Positions 20,948-33,909 of a DNA stretch of 64,000 bases are shown piece by piece (the stretch's first letter is position 1; every line of letters begins with the position of its first letter). This DNA is from Rostratula benghalensis. Lineage: Eukaryota > Chordata > Aves > Charadriiformes > Rostratulidae. The DNA is taken from positions 3,651,700-3,715,699 of the forward strand of contig VXAI01000021.1 in NCBI GenBank assembly GCA_013399305.1, read 5' to 3'. Both the position numbers and the translations under genes were made by a program. The notes beneath the pieces were generated by a model that saw only the letters and a list, made by a program, of their open reading frames with translations, was not told the DNA's origin and ran no database searches.

Positions 20948-22400
20948 GAAATTCAGGAAAACCCTAGATGTGTCAGGCAAATATAATGGATGCAGTTTCT
21001 CCTCAGCAGGAGCAAACCTGGGCCTTTTCAAACCAGTGAGGAATGAGAATTTCATTGTAAGAGTTTTTGCTTGCTCCCACCAAGAATAGGGGTACAGTGA
21101 AGTGTTAGCTTAAATCCTGACTGTTTGTCTGTCTTTTTATGTTCCATCATTAAAATAGCTGAGGTAAAGTATATATATATAGCTCAGATTAGAGTGTAGA
21201 CAGGCATGTTGCTGCACGTCTAGCTGGAAGGACAGAAGAAATCATACGTTTAGCTCTTCTTTCCTGCCTCTCAGCTGAGGTGCAGTAAATGACTGTGTGA
21301 ACGTTTCAAATGTAATGTCGCTGTGTGGCAAAGGGAGGTAGTTGAAACCACAGCTCAAACCATGTAATGTCTAAGTGTAGGGACAGTAAGTTCTAGCAGG
21401 GAGAGCAATGCCTTCTTTAACAATTCCAGTTGCATTCATAAGAGGAGGAACAATGTGTCTCTCATGCGGCTCAGGCAGTGGTGGGCACCAGTACTTAGGC
21501 CACTGGAGGGGGAGGCAGGAGAATTTGGCATTATCTTTGTTTTGATGCTGGCACAGAGTGTGATTAAAAACATACTACTTCACTCACAGTACCCTTCTTT
21601 CCTCTTGTGTAATCTTTTTAGGCTACAAGGTGTAAAGAACGTCTCTAACTCAGTGTTTGTACCATGGATATTGTATTTAAGTGTGGTCTGGGAGCAAATG
21701 CTAACAGTTGCAAATAAACGAGCAGATAGTTTTTAATGCTGCTCAGTGGGTATGTTCTTCAATCCCACAAGAAGAATCTCATTACCAATTCAGTATCAGT
21801 AAGGTCCTCCATGATTAAAACACTATGAATTATTTTTTTTGCCAACTACCAGAGATTTATTAAAGGAGGATGGTAAAGCATAGATACTTTCAAAAAACAT
21901 CTATCACTCCATGAGTTTTAAAATTAGATGGCCCAAGAACGCTTTTGAGAAATCTGAATGATAAAAATGTTACCAGTTTTATGTCACGTGTGCTACCAAA
22001 TATATCAAAAATTGTGCCACTGACATTTTTATCTCAATCTGAGTTCAATTTTCTGCTAATGATGACTTGTTTTTTTGTATTTTTACTATTATTCTAAAGG
22101 TTTATTCAGTTTGACAGTTGTAGGATTAAGCTTTACAAACAAAAGGATAATATATCCTATGTTTACAAGTTAGCCAGAGGCCAGGTTTTATAAACTTTAA
22201 AAATACAGCTATTGCTAGTTTATAAAATAGACTAGTCAGCTTTCCAAGAGAGAAAATAATCCCAGCAATGGAGCCGATTTCCATAAGAGCTTGGTACTCT
22301 CATATATAATAATATATTTTGACCTAAAGCAATATTACACACGAATCTTAAAAATGTTTCGAAAGAGGTAAAAATATGGAGTGCAAAGTGGGGACATATG

Positions 22401-22460
22401 GGGCCTGATTCTGCAAGTATCATATCTCCCTTGAAAGCCTTTAGTTCCATTGAAAGGGGG
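22401..22460. repeat. possible old amniote repeat fragment
   Basis: GGGCCTGATTCTGCAAGTAT followed by CCATTGAAAGGGGGC resembles the GGCCTGATTCTGCAA and CCATTGA segments of an old repeat common in turtles, crocodiles and birds. Only part of it remains recognisable. Confidence 0.25.
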
Positions 22461-25400
22461 CACTGAGCAAGTGACGTTTGGTACCATTCAGAATGAGGAC
22501 CACGTAAGATTTCAGAATCTGATCTATCCAATGCTTTCTGTCGGATGCAATGGTTTGCATTAGTTAAAATCTGATAACAAGTTCACAGGCAGGCCTGTAA
22601 TCACCTGTGTTAGCAATGGAGAAAGGTATTTTGTGTTTTCTGCTGAAGGTCATCGAGAAATACTTTTAAAATTTCAACTCAAAATAGAAGAGATTCGAAG
22701 GTCATAGTAAGCAAAGTAATAAATTCTGGAAAGGAATTTTGCAAGCATTGGGCAACACAAATATCTTTATTACAGGCATGAATTTTAAAGAAATTCCACA
22801 TAAACACAGATTCCTGTTTTATCATTTGCAGCGTAGGCATAATACATCTTCACATCAGAACAGTTGTAATTACAACTGATGAAGAGAATATCTCAGATGA
22901 ACTATAGCTGCAATGCTGGGCATTTTTATTTAGGTGGGGGGTTTTTGTTGTGTTGTGGGTTTTTTTTTTATTTTCCTCAGGAATGGTGATATATTTAAAA
23001 GGATGAAATCGGATTTGCTGGTGACTCTGGTTCACAGGTCTCCTGCAGCACTGAGGAGGTGCTGCCCTGTTAGTTCTCAATCTTGTCACTTCTGGGGAAC
23101 AGCAGTGAAACTGTTTGTTCCTGACAGCAGACAGCCCCACTGCAGGGCCCTGGTTTCATGTTACATTAAGTATTAGTGCTGTTCTTTCAGGAGCTATTAT
23201 GCTGTGACATCAAAGATTTTCTGACAGGGCAGTTGTAGGTTAGCACTGAAGTTGTCTACTGAAATTTTTAAGAATGGAATTAAATATATATGATCAGATT
23301 TAATATGAGACATTGGAGAGTGCATATAAAATGGAGTTAGTGGTTAAAGAAAGCTGCAAGAATAATTATTTGGTTTGGCCTATTTGTCCTTTCTTGTCCA
23401 AGGCAATTTTTATTGCCTTTAATTTCTACAGCAGTTCCAAAAATACTGCCATATGTTAACATTTTTGTGCAACTGCTTATTTTCTGAACAATGTGTGAAA
23501 CAGGAGGAAAAGAACTTGTATAAAGTAAGTTTCAGTATAGCCCATGCAGTACATATATAAATTAAGCCCTGAACAATAATTATAATAGGCCAAGTTCTTT
23601 TTTTGCTGCTTGCCTAATTACTTAAAAGGATCAAGATACACATTTTAAATAGTAAGAAAGCAATTTAAATGTCAAGCAAAATGCATTAGCGATTTTTGAA
23701 ACTTGCATATTTTTTAAGAGAGAAACTGTAACTGTATAGATTTCAACTATTGCTCTTTGGAAATGCTGAATCCAGTTTCTGTCCAACTCAAAGGGAAGAT
23801 AATAGGAATTTGAAACAAACTGGCTGTGTAGCTGTTCAGGACAAAAAAATAATTCTTGAACATGCGTAACTTCAAAAGTTCTTGTAGATTCTTATGTGGT
23901 GAAATCAGCGTTGCTACAGCTATAAAATTACTATTATGCTCTGATGAGGCAAGTTCAGTGACAGGAAATATCAAAATTAATTTTGGAAACACGTCTGCAT
24001 ATTTTTGATTACGTTACTAAGGCATTTGTTCCATTTAGTATCAAGCAAATGAATCATCTATTAAAAATGAAAATGCGTACAGTAGAGTAATACTTTTCCA
24101 GTAAAAAGTCCCAGACAACAAGAAATTGAACAATACCATTAAGTCATAAATAAGACACTATCAAAATTGGTGCCATGTACTTAATTCTTACTTTCAAGCA
24201 TGAGAAAAATTACATGGAGAAAGTATGTCTTTCTTTGTAGTAGGATCCCCCCTTCCCCATATAGCAAGGAATAAAAGGTATGATTCTGGGGTCCTTGCTC
24301 AGGTAAATAGATTATTTGATTATTTTTGGACTGTTCTGTCCTCTAAATGCTTACGAGGTCAATCCTGAAGTTTATATTGAAGTAGAGTATGCTATTTATG
24401 CTATGCTCATTGACCAAAGCTAGCTGTATGGTAGCTTTGATCAGGCGTAGTGTTTTTAGTTTATTTAGACAACATTGCTTGATTTCTCCTTTGGTTTTCC
24501 TGCATTGCAACACACCTATCAGCAAATCAAAATCTTTATGGCTGAACATTCAGAGGCAGCTAGCTTAGAATGAAAACTCAACCCTTTATACTGTTGTGTG
24601 AAGCTCTGGGAATAGTGGCACTATCTTTAGGAAATACTCACTGACAGGTGGCAACAGTGGAATACAGAATTAACCTTTAGCTCTATAATCTCAAATCACA
24701 ACATTGAAAGTATATTTATAAGGAAAGAAAAATGTGGGTAGTAGAGCTGGGTCTTGCCAAGGATTTTTAAGTGATTACATAAGGTACATTGCAAATGTGG
24801 TTAGCTACTGTATCTAAAGTATTTGTTGATCAATAGTTCTAATGCTCTTGAGAGTGTGAGATTGTTGGTAGATTTCTCTTCCTTTCTTCCATGATTTAAA
24901 AGGTATGATGTAAAACTGTGTTTTTAAACAAATTTTTAGCAAACGATGTGTACTATGAGGAATTAATTTGACTTTTATTATTTTGCACAGAGAATCCTTT
25001 CATTTAGCTTGTAATTGCGGAGCCTAAGGACTTTGTTACGTTCAATAATGATGCTTACCAGTTTATCTGCACTGTGTCTGTCGTAGCTCCATTTTTTTTT
25101 TCTTGCAGCTTTGTTATATTTTTTTTCTTGACTATTAGAGATGTTACCGTACTTCAGAATAGGAAACTGTTTAGGGAGGCTTGTCAAAAGTTCTCTCATT
25201 ATAGGAAGGTCTAGAGTCCTTTCAATTTCCTGCATAGAATGCTTGGGTTTTGTTGAACAGCTAATATTTCAATTTCTCTTTAAATAAACAGCAGTAGAAC
25301 TGACTTGATAAGTGTGCCACTAAATAGATCATGTTACCACTTAACTTAGGGCTAATGCTTAACAGTCTGGTTTGCTGCATTTTGGTGGTAATGTTCATGT

Positions 25401-26972
25401 AAAGACCAGGCATTTCCAGGAAAGAAACAAACAGTAGTATTATATTATATTACATTACAGCAGCAACTATATTTAGTTGTCTGGAAGTGAAAAGTTGAAA
25501 AAATGTCTAGCATATTTAATGTGAATGTACATGAAGCATTTTTTTAATTATCTAGGGGAAACAAAGACTAATTATACTCTAAATCTGCAATAAGTTCAAA
25601 AACTGTGATTATACATACCCCATGTTACAAAAACTAGAAAATCTAACCCCTGATAAGTTATTCTGTCACTAGCTTTTCCTGTTGTAGAATGAAAATGAGA
25701 AGTACCAAGTCATTAACGCTGTGCTGTGTACACACATAGACAGTATCCCTTGGCAGCTTCAGATAGGTAGCTCTAGATTTTCTTGACTTTTGTTAAACTC
25801 CACAGTACTTAAAAGACTTTGGACAAGTGGCCTTTGTCTCTTTTTTTGTGTTTAAAATGTATAAATACAACCAGAAAAGCATCAGTGGAAGGGAATAAAC
25901 TTTCTTCTTTCAGGATTCAGTTTTTTTTTTTTCCTTGGTAAATACATAATAATTCAGGATGTTAAAACCTGCATTATATTTTCAGGGGTCATTCAGGCCT
26001 TGGGTAAACAAAGAATCATATTATGTGAGCCTGATTCTGTAGTTGCAAAGTGTTTGCATGCATGTTGTGCATAAGCTAGATTTGTGTGTTTGAACAGTTC
26101 AGAAGGTGTCCTTTGGAAGATGAGCAAACCCTACGAATTACAATTAAAATTGTAATGGGGAGATATTTTTCTCCTTCAAATGAAACATAACAAGGATGCT
26201 TTTTTCAATTTTTTTTTTTTTTTAAGTCTAAAAGATTATTGAGATGCTGTGGAAGTCTAAGTTGTCTTAGCTTCTCATTCGTATTGAATATCTCGCTTGT
26301 GTTCATAGAGGCAGGACTCTCTTTGTTTCTGACAGTTCTGCTTTGGAACTGTCTTCCAGAAATGAAAAGTCAATAGAGAATGGCCACTTAAGGTTTCTCA
26401 TTTCTGGAGATGCCAGAGATGCTGTAGGCAGGTCCTGGAAGGAAGTTACAAAAACTTGTGTGCATCGTCTTCCGGAACTGAAGCTGAATGGGATCTTTAG
26501 CTGTATCCTGGTAGGGAAAAACTGTGGTTGATTTGGGTCTTAGAGTTTGAGTGGCTGCTGAGTAAATTTGAGTAGTTCAACCTTGACAGGGTCATGACAG
26601 GTCAAAAGTTGGTGTCTGATAATATAATATATCAGCATCCTTGGGCAATCTATAAGTACAAAAGCGGAGACAGAAAAATCCTGGCTTATGTTACTGTGTT
26701 GGGAGAGAGACAAATATTCACCTCCTATGGTATCCAGTTCCAGGTTACTTGTCATTTAAAGCCTTGCTGCCTTTGGTGAGAGGTACCTGCGGGTTTCTGA
26801 CAAGCATCTTCCTCCAGGTTTAGAAGGGGGCTAGTGCTTTCTGAGTAAAACTCAGAAGAAAGTAAATGTGGACCTTGGAGGAGCTTTACTTTTGATTCTA
26901 TGTGCCTTTTGTATGCAGTTTTCTTTCATACTCTTTCTCTAAATCACCTTCTTAATTGTGTCTAAACTATTA

Positions 26973-27804
26973 TGCCACCCAGAGGCACCTGGACAGGTTT
27001 GAGAGGTGGGCTTGTGCAAATCTCATGAAGTCAGTCAAGCCAAGTGCAGGGTCCTGCATCTGGGACATGGCAATCCCAAGCACAAATACAGGCTGGGCAG
27101 AGAATAGCTGGAGAGCAGCCCAGAGGAGAAGGACTTGGGAGTGATGGTGGATGAGAAGCTCAATATGAGCCAGCAGTGCACATTGGCAGCCCAGAAAGCC
27201 AGCTGCATCCTGGGCCGCATCAAAAGAAGCATGGCCTGTAGGTCACAAGAGGTGATTCTATCCCTCTACTCTGTTCTCGTGAGACCCCACTTGGAGTACT
27301 GTGTCCAGCTTTGGAATCCTCAGCACAGGAAAAACATGGACCTGTTGGAACAGTTACAGTGGAGGACCTTGAAGACGATTGGAGAGCTGGAGGACCTCTC
27401 CTATGAAGAAAGACTGAGAGAATTGGAGTCGTTTGGCCTGGAGAAGAACTGGTTCCAGGGAGACTTTATTGCAGCCTTCCACTTTCTGAAGGGAGCCTAC
27501 AGGAGAGCTGGAGAGGGACTCTGTCAGGGAGTGTAGCAACGGGTCAAGGGGTAATGGTTTTAAATTGAAAGAGGGGAGGTTTAGATTAGATACCAGGAAG
27601 AAATTTTGTACTGTGAGGGTGGTAAGACTGCCTAAAGAAGTTGGGAAGCTCCATTACTGGGAGTGTTCAAGGCCAGGCTGGATGGGGCTTTGAGCAACCT
27701 GGTCTAGTAGGAGGTGTCCCTGCCCATGGCAGTGGGGTTGGAACTTGATGATCTTTAAGGCCCTTTCCAATTCTAATGATTCTAGGATTCTATTCTATGA
27801 TTTT
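26973..27804 (+). mobile_element. CR1 LINE, 5'-truncated, plus strand
   Basis: About 830 bp of the CR1 3' region: the C-terminal part of the ORF2 reverse-transcriptase protein, a short 3'UTR (TGCCCATGGCAGTGGGGTTG), and a tail of degenerate ATTCTATG-type octamers at 27773-27804. 5' truncation and this octamer tail, rather than poly-A, are CR1 hallmarks. The element has base changes, a frameshift and an in-frame stop, so it is inactive. It is the longest transposon in the window. Confidence 0.95.
26975..27707 (+). pseudogene. CR1 ORF2 C-terminal remnant (broken)
   Basis: Translation matches the region beyond the reverse-transcriptase catalytic core of avian CR1 ORF2: a segment with RHLDRFERWACANLMK, a central segment with [10 protein letters not shown], then [12 protein letters not shown], and a final segment that reaches the usual stop at 27705-27707. 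The frame is interrupted by a shift near 27030-27045, a TAG at 27105-27107 and another shift near 27530. The longest intact piece is 27135-27536. No catalytic motif of the polymerase or endonuclease domain is present, because the element is 5'-truncated. Confidence 0.88.
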
Positions 27805-30800
27805 AACTCTCTTGTAGTTTAGAAAGTGAATGTATGTAAGAGAGAATATGCCCGATTGCTTTTCTTTTATGTTTGTTTAGAGATGATAAGGGACATTGGA
27901 TCTTCTAAATAGACAACATACTAGAACACTGTGTTTAATTAATCCTCTCTCAAGAGAAATACTGTAGGCAAGTATGTTTATTCTCACTTTTCCAGTTGGG
28001 AAACTGAAGCAGGAAGGTTTCAAGATGGTTTGAGTCCTAGCCAGAATTCGAACTTGGAAGATATGGCTCATTTCCAGGCCTATTCCTGAATTGCAGACCA
28101 TCTCTCTTTCTTTTTCTTATGCAATATTTTGTAATAAAGGCAAGAATTTTTATAGCATTGCATATGCAGTAAGAAATAGTTCTTTACTTACTCGGAACTG
28201 CCTTTTCTCCATTGCTTTCGATGGAGCATATGTCTGCTTGATCTGTGCTCTAGCAAGGATGCAGACTGTTCATAACAAATCTGTCAGTCATTCCTGTTTT
28301 CTTCCTGCCTGAAGGGGACTGCCCTCTTATGCAGTGGGCCATACCACTTTATAACATCAGTAGTTCTGTTACAGTGAGTACAAGATTACAGCAGGCTCTG
28401 GCAGGCTGCAGAGCTCACCCATATTGCTCTTAGTTAACTAGCCATGAGCTCCCACCATATGTATGACTGAACATCTGTATCTCTTATTTGCGGCTACACA
28501 AGTGAGGCCTGAAACACAAACCTACTCCTTCATAGCACAGTGAAGAAAGAAGTTAAGTAAAATCTCCAGAAACTTTCTTTCAATTCATTTTGTTCTTGCA
28601 TTTGTTTCATCCTGTCTTTCTGTTTTACGACTCAGCAATATATTCTGTCTTGAAAACAACATTAAGTGTAGTTACGCGCACACACACTGAGAGGAGAATA
28701 TCCCCCCACAGTGTTTACAGCAACACCTCTAGGTGACGGCAGGCAGTAAGCTTTCTTTTTATAGAGCTCCAGACTACAGATCATTAGCTTGATATGGTAG
28801 CTCAGTGGTGTAAAGTCATTTGAATATTTATTACCCTGCTTAAGACTTTTGCTTTTCAAGTGGGAAATAAATGTGATAAGACCCCCTTTCTGTCCTCTTG
28901 CCTGACATGCTAAAGCACAAATATGTGAAACAGATTTTAATTGTATTTCTTTGAACCTCTGTATTGGAGACCAGCAACTTGGATGTTCTTAGGCAAAAAT
29001 ATGTGTTGAACAACTGCTCAAGTTAGCAAAATCTTTTACAACCTTCCCTCAAAGTTCGATAGCACATTCAGCCCCAGAAGTTAGTTGAATTTTCAAAATT
29101 TAATATATAAATATTCATGTGTAATATACAAAAAGGCATCTTTATAAATGTATATTTGAATGGGGCACTGTTACTTAAGTGAAGTACAAATTTAAAGGCC
29201 CCTTAAAACTGGACTTTGCCAACAATCATAGATTTTGAGAAATAGTAACAAACTAAGCATTGTGTAAATGAGGGTTTGTGGAGGGGAAAAAAGCCAACCC
29301 TGTTACAATATGATCAGCAAGACATGAAAGCCAGCAGCAGGCAAAAGAAAGGCAGAGGCAGGCTTCTGAATATATTTTAAAGGTGGAATGTTGTCAGTGT
29401 GTTTTCATTTAGCTATTTTAAGATGTCTGTGTTTCACTTGCTACAGTCACAAATTCTAACTGTGTATAATAGGAATCATTATATGGGTGTAAATGGTATA
29501 TTGACTACATTTTTCAGGCTCAAACACACCTTCCTTGTTGGCAGTGGAAAGCAATGAATGAGGCATTTTATTAAAACTAGTGCTTGTGGTTCTAATCAAA
29601 GGTCACTGGTTAGCTCTCACTTTTCAGTCTCAGATTTGTCTAGGTGTTTGATCAGGGGGCTGCAATGAAATTATTATGACAAAGACTTTGTACTAGGCGG
29701 TATCTGTCTGCTGAAACTTGAAAGTCTTTGCCACAGTGATGCTGACAGCATGTGAATGCTGAAAGAAGGTGCAAGAAATGTTATGTCTTAAAGAAACCTT
29801 TACTAAGTATCATCTTCCCTTTGTGTTACGTTTGAAATCATTTCAGTTGCTATTAAGGTACGAATGAAAAGGTGTTTCATTGATTAAAGGTGGCGTGTTT
29901 TTTTTTTAAAGTGTACTGTATGCTTTAAGACAGTCCTCCCATTACTTACTCTGTTCAGTCCCTGCTGCACACAGCAAGGTCATTAACATGCAGATATGCA
30001 GTGATTGAAGTCGGGTTGCCTTTTACATTGGAGTTGTCTTGATATAATGAGCTTCTCTTTAATGTTCAAAAAACTGTTGTTACTTCCTAAAAGGGGTTTG
30101 TTTGTGAATTTCATTAAATTTAATTCCATCTTCAAACAATTTTAGTATTGTGCATTTTACTACAATTAACATGCTTTCTGGTACTAAAACCTATTTTTTT
30201 TTAAACATACACATTTTAACTTTTAGGTAATATGTTTTGGGGGATTGTCATTAATGTTAAATGAGAGAACTCTTTAACACATGAATTCAGTATTTTAATT
30301 GGTGCCCATGTGCAAAAGTAGTAGAGAAAAGTAGGTTAGGGTTAGTCTGACTGCTTTTGCTCTTGGACTGGTATAGGCAGCATTCGGTCAGGGAGAGCGA
30401 AAAACCCACTTACTATGCCAGCTTTGTTTTCTTTGTTAAATTAGGACAGACAAATGGAGAAGGAAATGCATTGGTCAGATAATCTGTCTTTGGTAAAGAG
30501 AGCATTATAGGATGCAAACTTAAAAAGGGTGGTTGTAATTTTCTGCCCAGTATTTCTAATCTAAAAAGATTGGGTAATTCAGGAAATATAACAGGAGCTT
30601 ACTTGCTGTGACGTGAAAAGACAGTGAACATGCAAACTGGGTTGGAAATACTTTTACTTATCAATAAATGTAACTTCAGCACTCTGAGATACAGTATTAC
30701 TGTCCTGGAAGTCTCTCATGGATTAGGAAACCATCTGACATGTATTTTAAGGATGGATTATGATAGGGTACAGAAGCAAACAGAAGCAAACATTTTAACT

Positions 30801-31070
30801 TGAGCAAACAGAGCAGGGAAATAGGAAATAAGTTTATATCTTGCTGTATTTTTAAAAATAAACTGTGCAGCTTCTAAAGCTGTGTTTCTGAAATGGTTTT
30901 GTATGAGCAGTGTCTACTTACAAGATGATGGTACTGACAATGGGCCTTGATATGAACACAATGAAGTGTCGTGGTTTAGGCTGAATTGGCCTAGACCTTT
31001 GTCGGTGACAAAGATAGAAGAGGCCTATCTAAAAAGTAAAATTAATGAACAGAAAGTTGGTTCTGTTTTC

Positions 31071-31130
31071 ATAGAATCATTCAGGTTGGAAGAGACCCTT
31101 GGGATCATAAAGTCCAACCTCAAACTGGGA
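31071..31130 (-). mobile_element. CR1 LINE 3'-end fragment, minus strand
   Basis: ATAGAATCATTCAGGTTGGA, AGAGACCCTT and AGTCCAACCT are the reverse complement of the CR1 3' terminus. The insertion is therefore on the minus strand, with its 3' end at about 31071. Only about 60 bp is recognisable. Confidence 0.8.
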
Positions 31131-33886
31131 CATTATGTCATCTTAATTTCAGTTTTCATATCTACACAAGAAGGGATTAATTACAGATAATCCAGGTTCG
31201 TATGGCATAGTTTTGTGATCTTGTGAAGAATGCAGAGATACAGAAGTGTTGAACTTGAACGGGACAACTGAAGAAGCTCCAGTACTGACCTTGGAAGCTA
31301 CTAGCTTGGAAAGTTTTAGGTTAACTTTTTGATGTAGCTAGCAGAAAGCCTGTTACAGATTACAAATGACAGTATTTTGTGTGCACATAAAATTCAAAGT
31401 ATTTGTATTTCCAATAAGATGGAATGCTACTTTGTTACCGATTAGATACTGTTGCAATACTATTGTTAAAGAAACAGTCCCCCCCCATTTGTGCTACTGT
31501 AACGAATGAAAGTTATTAAAATATTCCAGGACAATTAATGTAAATATTTCTTATTATTATCATTGCAATTAGAAAATACCTTTTTCTTATCACCTTTAGT
31601 ATATTTTTAAATGTTCCATGGTGTATTTTGAATTTTACTACTATCTCTGGGGAAGAACTCCTTAGGTTGATGGATTTATTATCACAGCCTGCTTCATCAG
31701 TATTAAATTAATTTCCTTTATCTAATTTATTTCTTCAGTGATGAATCTTCAGTAGTAGTCTGAACATCCTATGATGAGAATCTGCATTTAAAACTTCCTG
31801 AAACGTCCAAGACTAACTTCTCTTAAAGTGTAATTCTTAGATGTATCCTGAACTCTTGTGCCTGTGTTCCGGATTTTTTAAATGTAAATATTCCATTTTT
31901 AAAATTAGAGATAACTTTTTCCCGGAAAAGATTAATTGCCTTACAAATGAAAATGTCCCATGTGTAGTATGCATAGTTTGTCTAACTTCAGGCTCTTTTA
32001 TGCAGTGAGGGAGAGAGAGGGGGTCTCTTCTTCATGTTGTGTTTATGATCATGGGAATGCCAGTAATTCTATAGAAAGATCTAGGTCATAATTTTGGTGT
32101 TTATGCTAGGTATTTGAAGTGATGTGGGGTGAAGAATTCATCAACTTCTTGGTAATTATATCATGTGAGAATAGCTTTATTGCTGCCAATCAAGTTGATA
32201 GTGAGAATTTACAGGCAAGTTATAGTAGCAAACTGGGCATCTTAATAGTAGAAATTTAATTTCCATAAAGACATCTGTTAAAAATGAAGGACTCAGTCCT
32301 CATGAATGTCCTCCTTACATGTTGCAGGCCTTTGGGCACATTATGGAGTCCCATTAAAGTCAAATACGTCTTTTTTTGGGCCCATGACTCAACTATAGCG
32401 TAGCTCCAATTACAAAATCAGACTGTTAATTGAGCTGAGCATCACTGATTTCTGTTTTTTCTTTCCCCCCCCTTTTCTTGTTTCTTTTATTTTGTTTTCC
32501 TCCCTCTTTCTTTTGAGATATTCTTTTTCTATTTTCATCACTCAAAACCAGTTGTTAATACGTTGCTCTGATCAGTGATTTTTTTTTTTTTCTTTTTTTT
32601 TGTTATGCCTTGCTGGATCATCCCCATACTGTTTAAGTGTTCTTTTTTTAAGCTTTAAAATGTTTAAATGCTTGCATATAAAAATTTTGTTTAAATAAGC
32701 TAAAGACTCCAAGAAGACTTGTAACTGAAAGCATATAGAGTGCCTGCCTGAAATGACTTTATAGTTTGTTAAAATCAAATGACATTCAGTACGGATACTA
32801 TGAAGAGAAAAATCAAAATAGACACCTAATTATAATTACTTTTTTTCCTGTCATTATATCCGTACGTGCAGAACAACTGATTTGAGATCACAAGAGCTCA
32901 ATTCGATAGGTACAAAGGTTTTTCCTTCCTTTTTTTCATCATCCACAGGATGTAATGTAATTTCTTATACTGACCGAAGTCTGAAATTTCCTCAAGTCAA
33001 TGTCTATGCTACCTGAATTAGTGGAATTAATTAATAGTATGTGAATGCTGACAAGGTTATAGACACAACAGATTAATCATGCAAATAAAATCCAAAGGCT
33101 AAGCCTCTGATTTGGTTTCATAGTTCATAGATGACTCTTCTAGCTGGCCAAAGTTGTTGTGTTAGTGTGTACTTTTATTGTTATTGAAGAAATGTAATTG
33201 AGAACTAGGAGCAACACTTAAGTTAGCAGGAGGAGGGTACGTTTGTGAGACGGGCTTTGCAATTTTTGAATGCAGAATGCCTTGGCTTTCTTCCAGATTT
33301 TCATGACCTTTTTGAAATTTTAATCCAAAAGGCCAGTTCCTTTGTTAGTTGAAAAATAACATTTATTTATGAAACTACCCATTCATGGCTGCAACTCTCA
33401 GTGTGAAGTGGGACAGGCAAATAGGAACAATAGGAACAAATAAGAAATACTTCAGTCTGTATCTTATATACTACAGAAGAACTGAATGCAACAAGTGTCT
33501 GTTCGCCATTTTCATATTTTTTTTGAGGGAGTTGGCCTTTTCCCCTTAGAAAGGGGCAAATAATACATATACATTAAAACATGCATGAGTGGGCACATGC
33601 ACGTGTGTGATACTGAAGAAATTGCTAGGTTTGTTGTTAGACAATAGCTTGTTTCAAATATGAGGCAAAAAACCCCAATTACTGTCAGATCAGAAACATG
33701 CTAAGTACCAGGGATGTGTAAACTCCTGTATGAAAATAGGGGAAGTTGGGATGGGTGGCAGAAATGAGTCTCCTGTGATATGTGTTCATCAGGGAAGGTC
33801 TTGGGAAGGAAACCCAATCATATGGTGTAAATGCTGGTTAGGGAAGTCTTACTGAAATGATCCCAGGGACACTGGGGTGATTTTGA

Positions 33887-33909
33887 TTTTTTTTTTTTTT
33901 TTTTTTTTT
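33887..33909 (+). repeat. poly-T tract
   Basis: 23 consecutive T. Confidence 0.95.

Larger units (their letters stand above)
19765..26972. other. AT-rich noncoding stretch
   Basis: Unique-looking sequence with homopolymers and one possible old repeat at 22401-22460. No coding frame has family features, and no transposon was seen. It is consistent with intron or intergenic DNA. Confidence 0.6.

Noticed and set aside
30334..30345. Telomere-like GGTTAGGGTTAG
   Set aside because: Only about two units; expected by chance and not an interstitial telomere array.
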